Below are positions 1-11,903 of a stretch of 64,000 bases of DNA, in pieces. This stretch comes from Ooceraea biroi. Its lineage: Eukaryota; Arthropoda; Insecta; Hymenoptera; Formicidae. Below the pieces are notes generated by a model that made no database searches, was not told the origin of the DNA, and saw only the letters and a list, made by a program, of their open reading frames with translations. Location: assembly GCF_003672135.1 (NCBI RefSeq), contig NC_039509.1:10488663-10552662 (forward strand), written 5' to 3'. Each line of letters starts with the position of its first letter. Position 1 is the first letter of the stretch. A program made the translations under genes and the position numbers.

Positions 1-143
1 CGTCCGCTGAATTAGCGAACTTTCTTTACCTAATTACTCGAAATGTTACGTGGTTGTTTGCAAAATGGTACAGGACTTTTTAATTCAGTTTGACGAGGTC
101 TACCTGTGGGCGAGAGGTTTTTCGCCTTATGTCAGACACCCTG
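1..143. mobile_element. Right-end fragment of a TA-flanked MITE-like repeat
   Basis: The sequence ends with a terminus reading GTCAGACACCCTG followed by TA. Over its whole length it matches, in reverse complement, the left part of the element at 46228-46765, including the inner phrase TACAGGACTTTTTAATTC. The left part of this copy lies outside the window. Related termini occur in the intron 8 elements of the OR genes. Confidence 0.75.
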
Positions 144-250
144 TACAATAGGTGATCTTTCGTGCTTCATCGTTCCTCTTTCATTACATTTAAGAGCACG
201 TGTAACGTTCGTGAGATTCTACATCGATTCTTTTCTACTCGTTCTTGCAG

Positions 251-310
251 GACAATACGGCTGGCGCTGCTTGGTATGACCAAGTGACGATCAGAAATGG
301 TACGTCCTGA
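251..310 (+). CDS. Possible terminal coding exon of a gene entering from the left
   Basis: A pyrimidine-rich stretch ending in TTCTTGCAG is followed by a 60-base open frame (DNTAGAAWYDQVTIRN...) ending at TGA. An AATAAA lies at once downstream (312-317) and a second at 1799-1804. This fits the last exon of a plus-strand gene whose body is outside the window. The protein is not recognised, and the exon is too short to exclude chance. Confidence 0.3.
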   Translation, partial: DNTAGAAWYDQVTIRNGTS

Positions 311-1830
311 GAATAAAACGAGGGCGCCTATGTGGATCAGATTATCATCCTGAATTAGTGAGGACGGCGGTTCTCGCTTGGACGTATTTTACCTCCCCAA
401 TGTCGCGACCAATCTTTTCGTACAAGCTGTGAAATCAAGTGCCAAATAAGCCGTAGAATAAACGTCTCTCTCACGCGAGCGTAAATTGAAGCATGAGATT
501 ATTTTGTATGATTTACGATAGAGATACGCCCAGAGGAACCAGATAATGTCTGTTGTACATACCGCCAAAGCGATATCGGAAGATCCAGGATAAGTCTGCG
601 GGGTCGTTTGAGGTCCGCACGGATCAACTGGAATTTTAGAAAACTCTTGCTTTCCTGCCACGCCTTCGGATGATTCAGCGATGAGCGCGATGAGACATCG
701 CGTTGTTTTTTCTCCTAGCTTCAAATTTTCAGAAGATATCCTCTCTTGCCCGTGATGCACGAAGTCACACTGAATCAGTTTCCGCAAATCTATTCTGGGT
801 CCTAGTAGGCGGTGCAACAGAGCGATCGTGCTAAACGGACGTGTCTTCGTGCGGTGTAAAGGTATCTCTAAACTCTTAAACTGAAGGTACCTCTTGTCAT
901 GTTGAAATTTAAATGCGCGTCTCGACGCAAGTTTAAACTTGAAATGGCGAAGGGAAGATCGCGTGCTTAAATTTGGAACGACGCGTATCGCGTGGATCAC
1001 AAATTAGCGTGTGATTCGTGATACCGTTCACCGATCAAAAGCACATCCGTTTGGCGTTACTAGGATAAAGATTCTATATTATTATACCTATATATCAGCG
1101 ACAGTTCATGCATCTATATCCGAGACTATTATGTTGTATCTCGATCTGCACACTGCATGAAAAATTGTTCGAGTATAATTGTAGGAAAGTGAATAGCATC
1201 CAGGAAACGCGTACGAATCCCGCCACGAATCGATCGTTCGCCTTGAGAACTTTTTTCAGCTACTTCCCTCACATTCTCGCACGTCTCGCCTGTTCGTATA
1301 CTCGAAGGATATAATAGATATTATATAAAACGTATGATAGATATTATATACCGACTCGAACCCGAAAAACGACCGCAGTTTGAACCGTAGAGTAGACTCA
1401 TGAACACTAGCGAGACCTCGCGAAACTTAAACTTAGGTTTGCATGTGCCTTCATATCGAGAATGCGCGCGTTTACGCGCGCGCTTCCGCATTTAATCTTT
1501 AGAATTATGTATACGAGTTCACGCAATATGTATTAAGTAAGGTCATGTGTTTCTAGTCCTTTACTTTGTGTCGAATCGTTGAACGTAGTAATAATTTCAG
1601 CACGTATTCAACCTGAGTGATGGTAGATTTAGTCTTCGATTTCTCAACGAGTGTGTGCACATCCGAGCGCTTATTGTATTTATATCGCGTAAGAGCCTGC
1701 GGAGCGTGTGCGAACCCGCCTGATCGCTATATGATTCGGCTCGCATCATTCACGCAGCGTGAACTTGTTCGTCACGTGTAGCTACGAGAAATGTCTCGAA
1801 TAAAGTTATCCACCTGTTTTCTGTGACTCG
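311..1830. other. No clear gene; possible long 3' UTR
   Basis: Mixed-composition sequence without a convincing spliced gene. It may be the 3' untranslated region of the gene ending at 310, since an AATAAA lies at 1799-1804. A 203-codon minus-strand open frame (389-1000) crosses it but shows no domain, signal or splice context. Confidence 0.3.
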
Positions 1831-1884
1831 CCGTTCAATCACTCGTCCCTGAAGCGGTTGATTTGCGTCACGGACCAAGAGCGT

Positions 1885-2169
1885 CTACGTTTTACGAGCG
1901 GCCAGCTTGGCCGTGTCCTCGGAAGTCTTCCTCCGGTGTCCCTCAACGGCCTCTTGTCTGCCGCAGGCGGCGGATGCAGCAGCACCCACCAGTAGAGATG
2001 GCAACGTACACTCCATGAAGCGGACCCTCTCGACGAGCGCACTGCGTCTCCTCTCCAACGAAGCGTTCCTCTTCTCGTAGCTCTTCAGCATCTTCCTCCA
2101 GTAACTCGCGTGGCTGTTATCGGTTTCGCTCGGGGGACTGTCGATGTTTGTGGTTGTTGCGGAAGCCAT
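1885..2169 (-). CDS. Small uncharacterised basic protein, 94 aa
   Basis: An uninterrupted single-exon frame starting MASATTTNIDSPPSE. The middle (about residues 25-50) is rich in R, K, E and L (SYWRKMLKSYEKRNASLERR) and likely helical or coiled. The C-terminus is basic and polar. Local base composition is GC-rich, unlike flanking non-coding DNA. The start is divergent from the plus-strand gene beginning at 2506, about 340 bp away, so a shared promoter region is possible. No known family was recognised. A slightly different overlapping frame (1839-2042) is rejected as its shadow. Confidence 0.55.
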   Translation of the reverse strand: MASATTTNIDSPPSETDNSHASYWRKMLKSYEKRNASLERRRSALVERVRFMECTLPSLLVGAAASAACGRQEAVEGHRRKTSEDTAKLAARKT

Positions 2170-2505
2170 CGGTACCTCGGCGTAATCGGCTGTCTTTCAC
2201 AAAAATTTTGAGGAAGTTGAACTACCAGACGGATCAGACAGATGTATTATAATTATGTACGTCGTGAAAGTTGCCGGGGATGAAAATTGCCGAGTTTCGA
2301 GTTACGTTCACGTCAGGACGTTCGGAGCTAGCGGCAAGCAAGAGTGACATGGCGACATGAAATGGTATAAAAATGGCTCGACGTTATCGAGAATCGTTGA
2401 TGTCGCCGGTCGTTATTACCTCGAGAGTGTATCACTGTCGGTGTCGCGCCGTTGTTGCCTCGGATTAGGCCAAATTTCTGCGGAATTCACTCCAGATCTG
2501 GGACG

Positions 2506-4970
2506 ATGGAGACGACACGCGATGCGAAAGGTATCGCAGAACGTCGTTATCATCGTCATTCTAGCGAGACGAGATATTCTACTAATAAATCGCACCTCAT
2601 CGATAGGTGTTACGCATTCGCTATCCGCAGTGTCCGTTTGCCCTGCGTATCGCTTTTGCAGGGAACTGAAAAAGTCCTATTGTTCGCCCGTATTCGACGA
2701 GTATCACGATCAGCAAGTAGGTGTGAAGTTCTTTCTGCGTTTTAATTTTTAAAAATAATTTAGAAAAATATTCCGAAACACGCATACACGTTCGGAGAGT
2801 TTCAAGATATTTAAACTGTTTATAATTATATCTCCCAAGAAGAGACGTTACTTAACTATTAACAACTATTTACAACTTAAGCTGCATTAGACGAAAATAA
2901 TTAACTGCTAACAGGTCACGATACTTCGCGATTTATTACAAGCGATCAAGGAAGCCGCGCTAAGACTTTCCCAGTTGACAGAGAAACGGAGGCAGATAGA
3001 GCATCGCGAATCAGAGCGCTGCGAGAGGAACGATCAAGTAATTTTCACAGATTTTGAGGAATTGTTATTTTGGAACGTATCTGTATCTTGTAACTGATGA
3101 TAAGAGATAAAGAATGATCGGAAGAAACTACAAATTTTACATAACTTTCACTAGCGATGTGACGTCGGCTCGGAAATGGTGCTGAGCACATCTTCATCGG
3201 TCTGCGCGCTCTGCGGAGTTGCGCTTCACCTGAAGAACCCTTCGAGGGAATTTGTGCTCGACGGGGAAATAATTCATCCCGATCGCGACATTACATTGAA
3301 AGACCTTGAAAGTATTCTTCCTGTAAAGATCCCGTACAAAGCTGCTTCGCCCATTAAAACGGAGAAGATCAGCGATGACTTTGTTGTCCACGAAAGTGTC
3401 TTCGATCCTCTGTTTCCTGAAGGAAACGGTAGTCATAACGTCGGTGCATCCGCGAGAGGGCAAAAAAAACTTGTGCAGGATCCGAAAGTCCGACCAGCTG
3501 ATGCGAATGAGAAAGAGCTAAAACCGAAGTTAATATTCGTACGAATTCCTTCCGACAAGATCACCCGCCAAATACGTCCGTGTGAGTATCAGCGGAGGCG
3601 TGATAATGCGACTCAGGTGCTGGAACATGCTGGTGAGTCAAAGCGAATTAAACAGATTCTTCGTCTCTCCGATAAACGAGTTCTCGCTTTTGCGCTCCAC
3701 AAAAGCGAATCACCAATAGACCTGTACGGATGTACTATTTATAGACGATTATTCCAAACAGCCAGTGAACACGAATATAAAGCCGGCGAGGCGTCAATAT
3801 TGACTAAGGTGACACACCAGACTCCAAAAATGGCATCGTTCACAATCTCCTCTGTCCAGGATGCATCGACGCTTACTCACGAAATGGTAATTCAGATTAA
3901 AAAAAAAAACTGTTTTAAGAACCTTCTTATACGTAAAACTCTATACGATTTGTTTTAAAATATCGCAGATATTGAGGGTAATAATAGGAAAAAAATTGCA
4001 AAAATTGTAATTAATTGTTTACGCAATTATTTCCAGTTTTGTCCATGCTCGTGTGGATTGCTTGCGGGAGATGAACCAACCACAAGCCGAGCCTCTATCG
4101 AGTCACTGACTACGCTGAGAACAAAACTCATCAAAACGTATAACGTTATCAATTTCTTTTTTTTGTTACTGAAAAGTGAACGTTTAGATCTTAAAATGCC
4201 TCCCGTGGAGCAGCTGCAACTGTAATAGCACGCATTGCGTATACCTTCTAGCAAACTTGAAGAACTAGGTCTTCATTTACCCTCAAAAAAGGAACACGCG
4301 AAAGAGCGCACAAAAACGCGCGACGATGTACGAATGATGAAAAAAATCAGAACTCAAAAGTTGAAGAAAGATAAAAAAATCGAGCGGAAGCAAGATATTA
4401 CACAGCTACAGTTGCAGGCGCAAGTCGAAGAGTTGCACAGAAATATTCGGTTCTTCAGAGAGGAGAACGAATACATGCGGAACCTCGTAGAGCAGTGTCG
4501 CTATTCGGCGGAAAAAACGGGGGGCTTGCAGCAACTATTGCCGACCAGATTGACGTACTCTGGTGAGGAACGAGAGATCTCACGTGACTTCCGGTATTTT
4601 TAATTCGGAATAAAAAGGTGTACTATGGACAGTTACTTTCAGGACTCATGATAGCGATTAGACTCTTACGAGCTAAATATTGCAGCACACACGGAATAAT
4701 AGCCACGCTGGCCGAGATGGTTCGCAGTTCGCTAATCATCCAACGAATCACGGAGATCATATTTGCGCCGTTTGCCAATCATCGGAACACGCATCGGAGC
4801 AGGTGCTCCAAACGCGACGACAACCGTTTAACATACACTCGTCAATTTTTTGTGCAAAGCCAATGCATAAAGCAATTTTTTCCAGTGCAGCAACATCCCG
4901 TGCGCTATCCGTCTCGGAGGTCGAAGCCTTCTTGAAGACGTCGAGTTCGACGACGCTCGGTGTTTACTAG
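2506..4970 (+). CDS. Unrecognised multi-exon coiled-coil protein
   Basis: Exons with matching phases can be joined: 2506-2530 (METTRDAK), 2631-2716, 2915-3037, 3155-3886, 4037-4137 and 4252-4562. An alternative acceptor for the second exon lies near 2607. The third exon (VTILRDLLQAIKEAALRLSQ...) and the sixth (KLKKDKKIERKQDITQLQLQ...) are heptad-like coiled coils rich in K, E, Q and R. Cysteine pairs occur in the fourth exon (CALCG) and fifth exon (FCPCSCG). The 3' end is unresolved. The frame could run to a stop at 4603, or splice in phase to 4643-4935, or use the frame 4686-4970 (HICAVCQSSEH, FCAKPMH), which looks most protein-like but needs a phase-0 donor I cannot place. An AATAAA lies at 5056-5061. 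It converges tail to tail with the next gene. Family unknown. Confidence 0.55.
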
Positions 4971-5118
4971 ACCACTCCTTTCGACAATCTGGAGCGACGA
5001 GCGATCGATATGATACAACGTAATGGCTCAATGAATCATTTTGTGGATGTGGTAAAATAAATCACTCAACAATCCCCTCGCACATCAATGTAATAGTTAA
5101 GCATCTAGTAATGGCTCG

Positions 5119-6663
5119 TTATATCGACTTGATCTCTGTGCGCGGGATGTAGAAGAACTTCCGACGGTCGACCAAGTCGTCCAGGGTGTTCAGATCAGGC
5201 AGCACGGACGGGATCTTGAAGGGAACGTTGGGTCGCGCGATCAGCGACGTCGACTGGCTGGAGCTGAAGAGACGTGCATCTATGTCGACCTTGCCGCGAT
5301 TGCTGGGGGTGTAGTACGCCTCGGTGGACGTTGGCTGCTTGGGGTAGTACGGATCGTACTCCAGCTCGTTCGGCACCAGCGGTTTCAGGGAGAGCGTCAA
5401 GGCGTGCACGGGGATCTCCGTGGTGGGCTTCGTGCTGGTTTCGTGTTTAGCATTAGTCTGAATCGACCTCAGGGTCTCCGAGTACGAATGATAGTCGCTA
5501 TTGTAGCCGAAGGAGGACCTCTCGCGTGGGAAGGGCGGCTGCTGGTGGATGTTCGGTGCTGGTGGCCTCATGGGTGAGGAATTCGCGATCGGTCGCTCAA
5601 ACGAACGACCGCTGTCTCGCACGAAAGCGCGGCTCTCCGCGAACGACAAAGGCGAGCCTTTTGGGCTTGCTTTGTCGTTGCGTGGACGCCAAGAGTCGAA
5701 TCGGTCGGGAAGCGTCCGAGCGATAGGGACCGCCATGCGATTCTTTGGATTGCACATCTTGGAAGCGTCGCTGATCTGTCCGGCTCGATCGCATGCCCGA
5801 TCTTGATCCTTCAGGAATAAACTCGCGCTGAACACGAAACCGGATTGGAGCTTGTTAGGCAGAGATTTGTCGGACCTTTGAATCACTTGGAAGGAACGCG
5901 AGAACGACAGCCGATGATCGTCTAGCGACCCAACGGACCCACCTGGGGATCTTATCGAGGAGGATGCGTGCGCGTTGTCGACGTACTTGTCGATGTTCTC
6001 GTTTGGAGGCTGCGTTGATGGATAGACGGTCGCTTGGCAGTCGACGAGATGAGCGTGATCACATATCAAAGCGTCTTGGCGAAAGGCCGTTTCCTCGGGG
6101 CATCGGTAACTGAATTTGTTCCCGTGATCATCGCACGTATGATACACTCTGCAATTCGCCTCGACGTCAGCGTAGAAGCCCATGGGCCGGTTGAAGCAGG
6201 AGAAGTTGGTCTTGATGGAACGCGGAGTGGTGTTCTGCATAGGCAAGCAATTGCAACTGAATTATATAAGAATTTTGATTTATTTCTTTATAATATTGAA
6301 AACTGGGTAATAAAAGTATACTCCGTGCGTCCGTGCCACTCCTTACGTCTGATATCATCGATATAAATAATTCAGATATAGATATAGATAACTTGAAGAC
6401 TTAACTTGAAGATACGTAACTTAGGCCCGGTCCCACCAACGTTGCTTAAATCGCGGTTCAACTCACTCTTCGTCTCTTTCTAACTACCCGCATTAGAAAG
6501 AGACAAAAAGTGAGTTAAACTACGGTTAAAATTAAGCGACGCTGGTGGAACTGAATTAATAACTGAAGTCCTCGTTACTTACAAACACTTCTTCAGTGCG
6601 AACAATGACGACGAGTAGCGCGCATCGTAGGAAGCAGGATCGTAGTATCGAGTAAAATGCCAT
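5119..6663 (-). CDS. Secreted chitin-binding cuticular protein (CPAP1-like, one CBM14)
   Basis: Two exons, 6583-6663 and 5119-6234, join in phase 0 to give 398 aa. The first exon is a signal peptide (MAFYSILRSCFLRCALLVVI). The second starts with one peritrophin-A/CBM14 domain at about residues 37-90, with six cysteines in the usual order (NFSCFNRP, NCRVYHTC, YRCP, ICDHAHLVDC) and aromatic residues for chitin contact. The remaining 300 residues are low-complexity, rich in S, P, R and N, without further domains. One domain plus a long unstructured tail fits the CPAP1 class of cuticular proteins analogous to peritrophins, secreted into the exoskeleton. The methionine codons just before exon 2 lie in the intron, since a TATGCAG acceptor precedes AACACC. 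Confidence 0.85.
6424..6551. repeat. Foldback MITE in the intron of the CPAP gene
   Basis: Two imperfect inverted arms of about 55-60 bp, starting CCCACCAACGTTGCTTAA on the left and ending in its near reverse complement (TTAAGCGACGCTGGTGG) on the right, meet at a short loop (TAACTACCCGCAT) between TCTTTC and GAAAGA. No coding capacity. Confidence 0.65.
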
Positions 6664-7071
6664 TCTCTAATGAAAATTCAAACTTAATGTTAAGAGATTG
6701 CGCGAAATGTTGTTTGCAATTACATAGAGAGTAACAGAAACACTGCTTCCACCGTCTAGAAAATCTCTGCACGGCGATATAAGGAGTTCAAGTGAAAGTA
6801 ACGCGAGGATGAGCCTAGGACTAGACCCCTCCTACCTATTCTATCCTCCACCTCCCTCTCCTCTCTCTCTTCACAATGCCCTATGCATCTTTTCTTTATT
6901 ATCTATTGTCCTGCTCGCGGCAGACGTGATCAGCCTACGTCACGTAATCGCAATCGGCGTGAAATAGAACGGTAATACTAATAAGACGTAACATAAAGTG
7001 AATTATCAAATTCAGAAAATTATACTCATTCTAAATTTTATTAAATAACAATTTCGTTCGTATAACATATA

Positions 7072-7110
<39 letters not shown>

Positions 7111-7866
7111 TAGAACTTTTTAAGAACTAATAAATAAACTTATAAGCCAGAATGAAAATATGGTGCACCTGCAGAATGGCAACCCGTCATACAAGAAGTC
7201 TAAACTCATCTCGTTATCATTCTGCAGGCTCTGACCTTTGACTGGTAAGCGGGTTGCCGTTTACAGGCGTCCTGCCTCCACGTTTGAATTCCACTCATTA
7301 GTTCCCGAAACGTCCACTACGAGCCTCCACCTCTTTACTCGAAAAGCGAGCAAGTAGTACGACTCAACGTTGAGTCGGCCGGAATTTATTTTCAGGCAGT
7401 ACAATTATAATAACGAGAAATAAGAATTTTAATCTTAATCTTATTTTTCATGTTTTTCACACTTATTTAACACGTACAGGCGCTAAATTATCAGCAACAT
7501 TCAGTCACGAGCAAGAATATTTAGATTCGACGCAGAATCGTGTCTTTTCGGAACACAGCCGCGGCATACGGGTCTTCCTAGCATCGACGGCATCTATATT
7601 ATAGATGTCTGTGACCCATTCCGGCGCACTCCTTTTTGCGTCTACCGTGGACACGGAAGATAGTCGCTTATATATATATTTACGCGTTCACGCTGTGTTC
7701 AATATGCAGCATTGTGGTTGTCAACTTTGAGCTATCACCGTTGGTGATTACATTCACCGCAGTCTACACCGATCTCAATTAATAACCAGACAAAAGTCCC
7801 CGTAATTCACTGTGCCACTTTTGTAGACCCTTCCGCACCTCCACGAGTCAAAAGCACTCCAATGCA
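6664..7866. other. Intergenic between divergent genes; AT-rich microsatellite
   Basis: No gene seen. It holds the upstream regions of the CPAP gene (-) and of prel (+). An AAT trinucleotide microsatellite lies at about 7078-7110. An imperfect inverted pair (GAATGGCAACCCG near 7174 and CGGGTTGCCGT near 7250) is present without clear termini. Confidence 0.5.
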
Positions 7867-8968
7867 ATGGTGAAATATTACGAGAACACGACAACCTTCC
7901 AGTTCAGCTGGACCCAGGTCGTCCGAGGATTTTTCCAAAGATACCCGAATCCGCACAGGTGAGTGGACACGTTATGTCACGTTGCTAGTGCACACACAAT
8001 CTTATCTTATGTAACGTAACATCCAAAAGTTCTCTAACGTTTGATGAGTTTACATGCAACGTGCTTTCCAGCTCACACGTTCTCACTGAGGATACGATCT
8101 CGAGGGAAGTTAAAAATGGCAAACTGTACTCTAAGCGACTGTTGACAAAGACCAACAGAGTTCCGAAATGGGGCGAAAGGTTTATTGGCAAGAATGTAGT
8201 TAAAATTGTTGAGGAAAGTATCGTTGATCCAGAGGCAAAGACCTTTACTACGTACACGAAGAATTTAGGATATACCAAAGTTATGGTAAGATAATGTCGT
8301 TCAATAATAGATGATAATGAATAATGTCAACAATCAAAAGTGATCAGATACTTCCATTTAAACGAAAGAAATTATGTTTCAATTCTCCTTAATTCCATTC
8401 TTTTACTTTCGCATTTTATAATTTTATATTTTATAATTAATTTTTATTTAATATTTTATAGTCGTAATTAAACAATTTTAAGATTGTAATTAAGATTATT
8501 ATCAGTTATTGAAAGATGTGCTACAATTATAATTCCTTGCAGAGCATCGTTGAGAAAGTAGTTTATGAGACCTCTGAGGAAAATCCGGAATGGACAGTCG
8601 CGAAAAGATCGGCGTGGGTCGACAGTCAAGTGTTGGGCTTCAGCAGAGCGATCCAAGCCTTTGGCTTGGAGCGGTTTAAGAAGAACTGCATGAAGATGTC
8701 GGAAGGCTTCAACTACGTCCTCACAAATATGTTTCCTCAAACACAGTTTATAAATCCAAAACTGTCTCAAGCAACTTTCTCCATGCAAGCCGGCCACAGC
8801 TCCATGACTGATGATGGTATCACGGCAAAGCCGAGTCTCGCAGAAGATTTACAGCATTCGTTACAGGGTAGAGCGGAGAAGATGAAGGATGCCGCTAAGA
8901 AAGCCACGGACTTGGCGAAACAGAAAGCGGGACCGATTTATGCAGCTTACCAGTCAAATCAGTCGTAA
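7867..8968 (+). CDS. prel: PRELI domain-containing protein 1 orthologue
   Basis: Three exons (7867-7958, 8072-8285, 8543-8968) join with correct phases to give 243 aa. The protein starts [19 protein letters not shown] and carries the PRELI/MSF1 domain over about residues 1-175. The diagnostic runs [20 protein letters not shown] and [15 protein letters not shown] match the PRELID1 branch rather than the slowmo/PRELID3 branch. The tail (residues about 205-235) is a basic amphipathic helix of the type [17 protein letters not shown], also typical of PRELID1. Family members act in the mitochondrial intermembrane space with TRIAP1/Mdm35 to move phosphatidic acid for cardiolipin synthesis. A short out-of-frame ATG lies five bases before the start. 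AATAAA candidates follow near 9672 and 9870. Confidence 0.93.
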
Positions 8969-11143
8969 CCGTGCCCGTACAAGGCGTAATACGCGAATAA
9001 TATCGTTTAACGATAGAGCTGTCTGCAAATATCGTGTTACCGTAACACCTTAGGGATTAGTTCGGTAATGTAATAGTTGTACATTAATCGGAGAATGTGA
9101 TTCGATGGCGATTAGATCCGGAGGGACTAGAAAGTCAATATTCGCTAGCAAGAGTAGCAAAAGTTTTCATACGTTTTGTTGAGTTTGATGACACGAAATT
9201 TATTAATTTATTAAGGATGCCATAACAGCGCAATCGGATTACTTGAACGTCTGGAGACCTTCAGATTTATTCTTACGTTACCATTCCTTTTAACTGCCAA
9301 ATCGTTAGTAGCTGTTTTGCTACCGTATGTGATACGTGACACTCGACCGGGTATTAGATTGTTTCTCACGCGCAAAATGATATTTTCCAGTCTTACTACG
9401 AATTTCTGAGCAGTGTCCGTTCTTGCGGGAACCACTGACTATAAGACGCATTTTAATATACTTGTATACGTCATCTAAGTATATATACAATGTTTTTTTA
9501 ATCTGTGCGTACGTACCCGCGTAAGCTTCTGCAATTGACAATTGTAAAGAGGGAAAAGTATTCTACATTTTTGTAATTAATGCTATCAATGTCGATGTGA
9601 ATGCAATTATAAACATCTAGAAAAATATGAGTTATACAGTTATCTTTTTCTCTAAGGGAAGAGTTTTAATGTAATAAATATTATATAGACGTATTCCGTG
9701 ATGAACGGAAGCGCGTTGACCAATAGAAATAATTGAAACACTTAATTTCTGTTCTCCTTTGATGTATATGTTGTACCATTTCAGTGTATAATTGTAGAGT
9801 TTTGCAATATCACGCCATGTATTTAGGTGCTATTTTAGATGTTTATTTTACGTAAAATATATTGTTGCAATAAATAAAAGCGCAATATTTCTAGTGTTTA
9901 GATTAACAATAATTTAGTTTCAAAATCACAGTATAAATGTTGTTAAAATTTTTATTGTATTTTCACATTTTCGAATATTTCGGAATCTGTAGGAACTACA
10001 GCTAAACAATCAATTCGTTGATTAGTTATTGCATATTGACAGCTTTTGATTATCAAATAAATTATTTGTGTTCACGTTGAATAAAATGGATGACTCAGTC
10101 AGATTGGATTATATTAGCGATTAATTTCCTTGTGGTCAATTTCAAAATGAACTTTCCTAGAATTTACTGATAAATAATGTAGAGAGAAGTACCAAAAGTA
10201 AAGATTGTATAAAGCTTGATGAAATTATAAAAGAATGATCATTTGCCACGGTTAATACAGTATGTAGTAAAGACTGACGTAAATATTATAAGCCATTAAA
10301 GAGAACGCATCATAAAAGATGCTATCAGAAAATACGTGCACGTGTACGCGTGTATGTATGAGATAGATAATTTGCTCATTATGCAAGCTTGATTCCAAAG
10401 TTATTAACTCTAGGCCGAACACCGATGTTATGTAAATATCCGTGACGCGCTAAAAGCAAGATTCATCACTTTTGAAGATACTGTTATTCTCTTATATTAT
10501 TCCTACACTGTACGCTCGTAAATGAATAAAATAATATAACGAACGTGAAAGTTATAAATAAATACACTTAACAAATTATAGATACAAACTGTAAACATTT
10601 AAGCTAGATTGATGCTTTGTTAGGTGAAGTAAATTAAAAATTCGAATCATTTAAAATCGTTATCTTCTAGTTTAGCGAAATCAAGCTGCAGTAAGACATA
10701 TAGCAGAGACGTAAATGACTTCACGCGTGTAATTAGATTACATAAGCTAACACCGGCTAAGGGTCAAGAGTAGATAAAGACATCTCTCATTCCGATCAAA
10801 AAACTCATTTGTGAGATTAACAGCGGAACGTCCCTCCGGTCTTGCTTCATCTGTATATATACATGAAATCAATATTAATGAAAACATACGCAATATGGAC
10901 ATTCCCAACCACTTGCATTGCAAATTGTTTTGCACTTGCAAGTTTTTTTTCACGTACAAGGAAAGTAGAAGAGGATAAGACTGTGTAAATGTAAGTTGAA
11001 AAGCAGTCCGTCAAACATCGTCGTTTGAATTGGATCACCCATTTCCTCATTAATATATATACAATACTTTGCTGCGTCTTCTTGAAGCAAAGAACTACTT
11101 CTTCTCCTCGAACTTGGAATTGAACTCTTCATCTACCAAGATC
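8969..11143. other. 3' UTR of prel, then AT-rich intergenic DNA
   Basis: The first 0.9 kb probably contains the prel 3' UTR, with possible poly(A) signals near 9672 and 9870. The rest is AT-rich with only short chance frames, and no gene, RNA or clear repeat was recognised. Confidence 0.5.
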
Positions 11144-11903
11144 ATGATTAAATACGTTTTCGCACGTGAGTACAATATAAAAATGTATTTTCCATCAGGC
11201 CAAAAGAGTTAATTCGGGAGAGAATTTGCGGGATTCGACAGCGAAGTTACTTATTTTGACGAATTTGCAAGTCTTAAAATATTCCAAAAAAAGAATGACA
11301 TTCCAACATGCGCTGTTCGGTATCTTCAAAATCGACATTTTCGGACACAATCTAGTGTTTTGGCAAATTTATAATACTAGTAAACTCAGAAATGAAAAAG
11401 TTCTAGCCCTTAGAAATTTTTTCTTTTTCCGAGCAGTTCTGAGTTGTTGATATCATTATTTTTTATATTGCCTAGAGTTCTCTGCTATTGAAAATACCGT
11501 AAACTCAAAAATGAAAAAGTTTTAGCCCTTAGAAATTTTTTCTTTTTCCGAGGAGTTCTGTGTTATTTATATATCGCGGAAAGGAGGCCTCAACTATTCG
11601 ATAAAAAAGAACTTCACGAAGTTAACACGCCTCTTTTAGAATAGGAAACGTGCATCCGTATCGAGATTGTTTCTTATTCTACAGTCGTACAAGCGTTGGC
11701 CGTGATTTTGTTGGTCGCCTTGGCATTTCCGCAAAATGACCAGTCAAGCAAGATTTTCAAGACTTCAACGAGCACTACTACGACAAGAACTACTACCGTG
11801 TGCCCGTGTATTGCGACCGCAGAATATAATCCAGTATGTGGGACCAATAACGTTACTTACTGGAACATAGGAAGATTTAATTGCGCGAAAAGATGCGATC
11901 CAC
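11144..11903 (+). CDS. Secreted Kazal-type inhibitor-like protein, 3' end incomplete
   Basis: Exon 1 (11144-11165, MIKYVFA) and exon 2 (11685-11903) join to a signal peptide (MIKYVFALVQALAVILLVAL), a threonine-rich linker (TSTSTTTTRTTTV) and most of a Kazal domain containing EYNPVCGTNNVTY and FNCAKRCDP. Five of the six Kazal cysteines are present. The paralogue at 13621-14849 supplies the sixth in a separate last exon, but here the only good downstream acceptor (near 12525) gives an immediate stop after one codon. The gene may be broken at its 3' end, or its last exon may have been missed. Kazal proteins usually inhibit serine proteases outside the cell. Confidence 0.5.
11382..11558. repeat. 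Two direct copies of a ~58 bp segment in an intron
   Basis: The stretches 11382-11440 and 11501-11558 are nearly identical, both containing CCCTTAGAAATTTTTTC and starting with AAACTCA. They lie about 119 bp apart in intron 1 of the first Kazal gene and look like a local duplication. Confidence 0.6.

Noticed and set aside
389..1000. A 203-codon minus-strand open frame
   Set aside because: No domain, signal peptide, splice context or recognisable composition; it overlaps a likely 3' UTR on the other strand. Kept only as a remark.
5526..5806. Plus-strand frames opposite the CPAP gene
   Set aside because: Shadow frames of a well-supported minus-strand coding exon.
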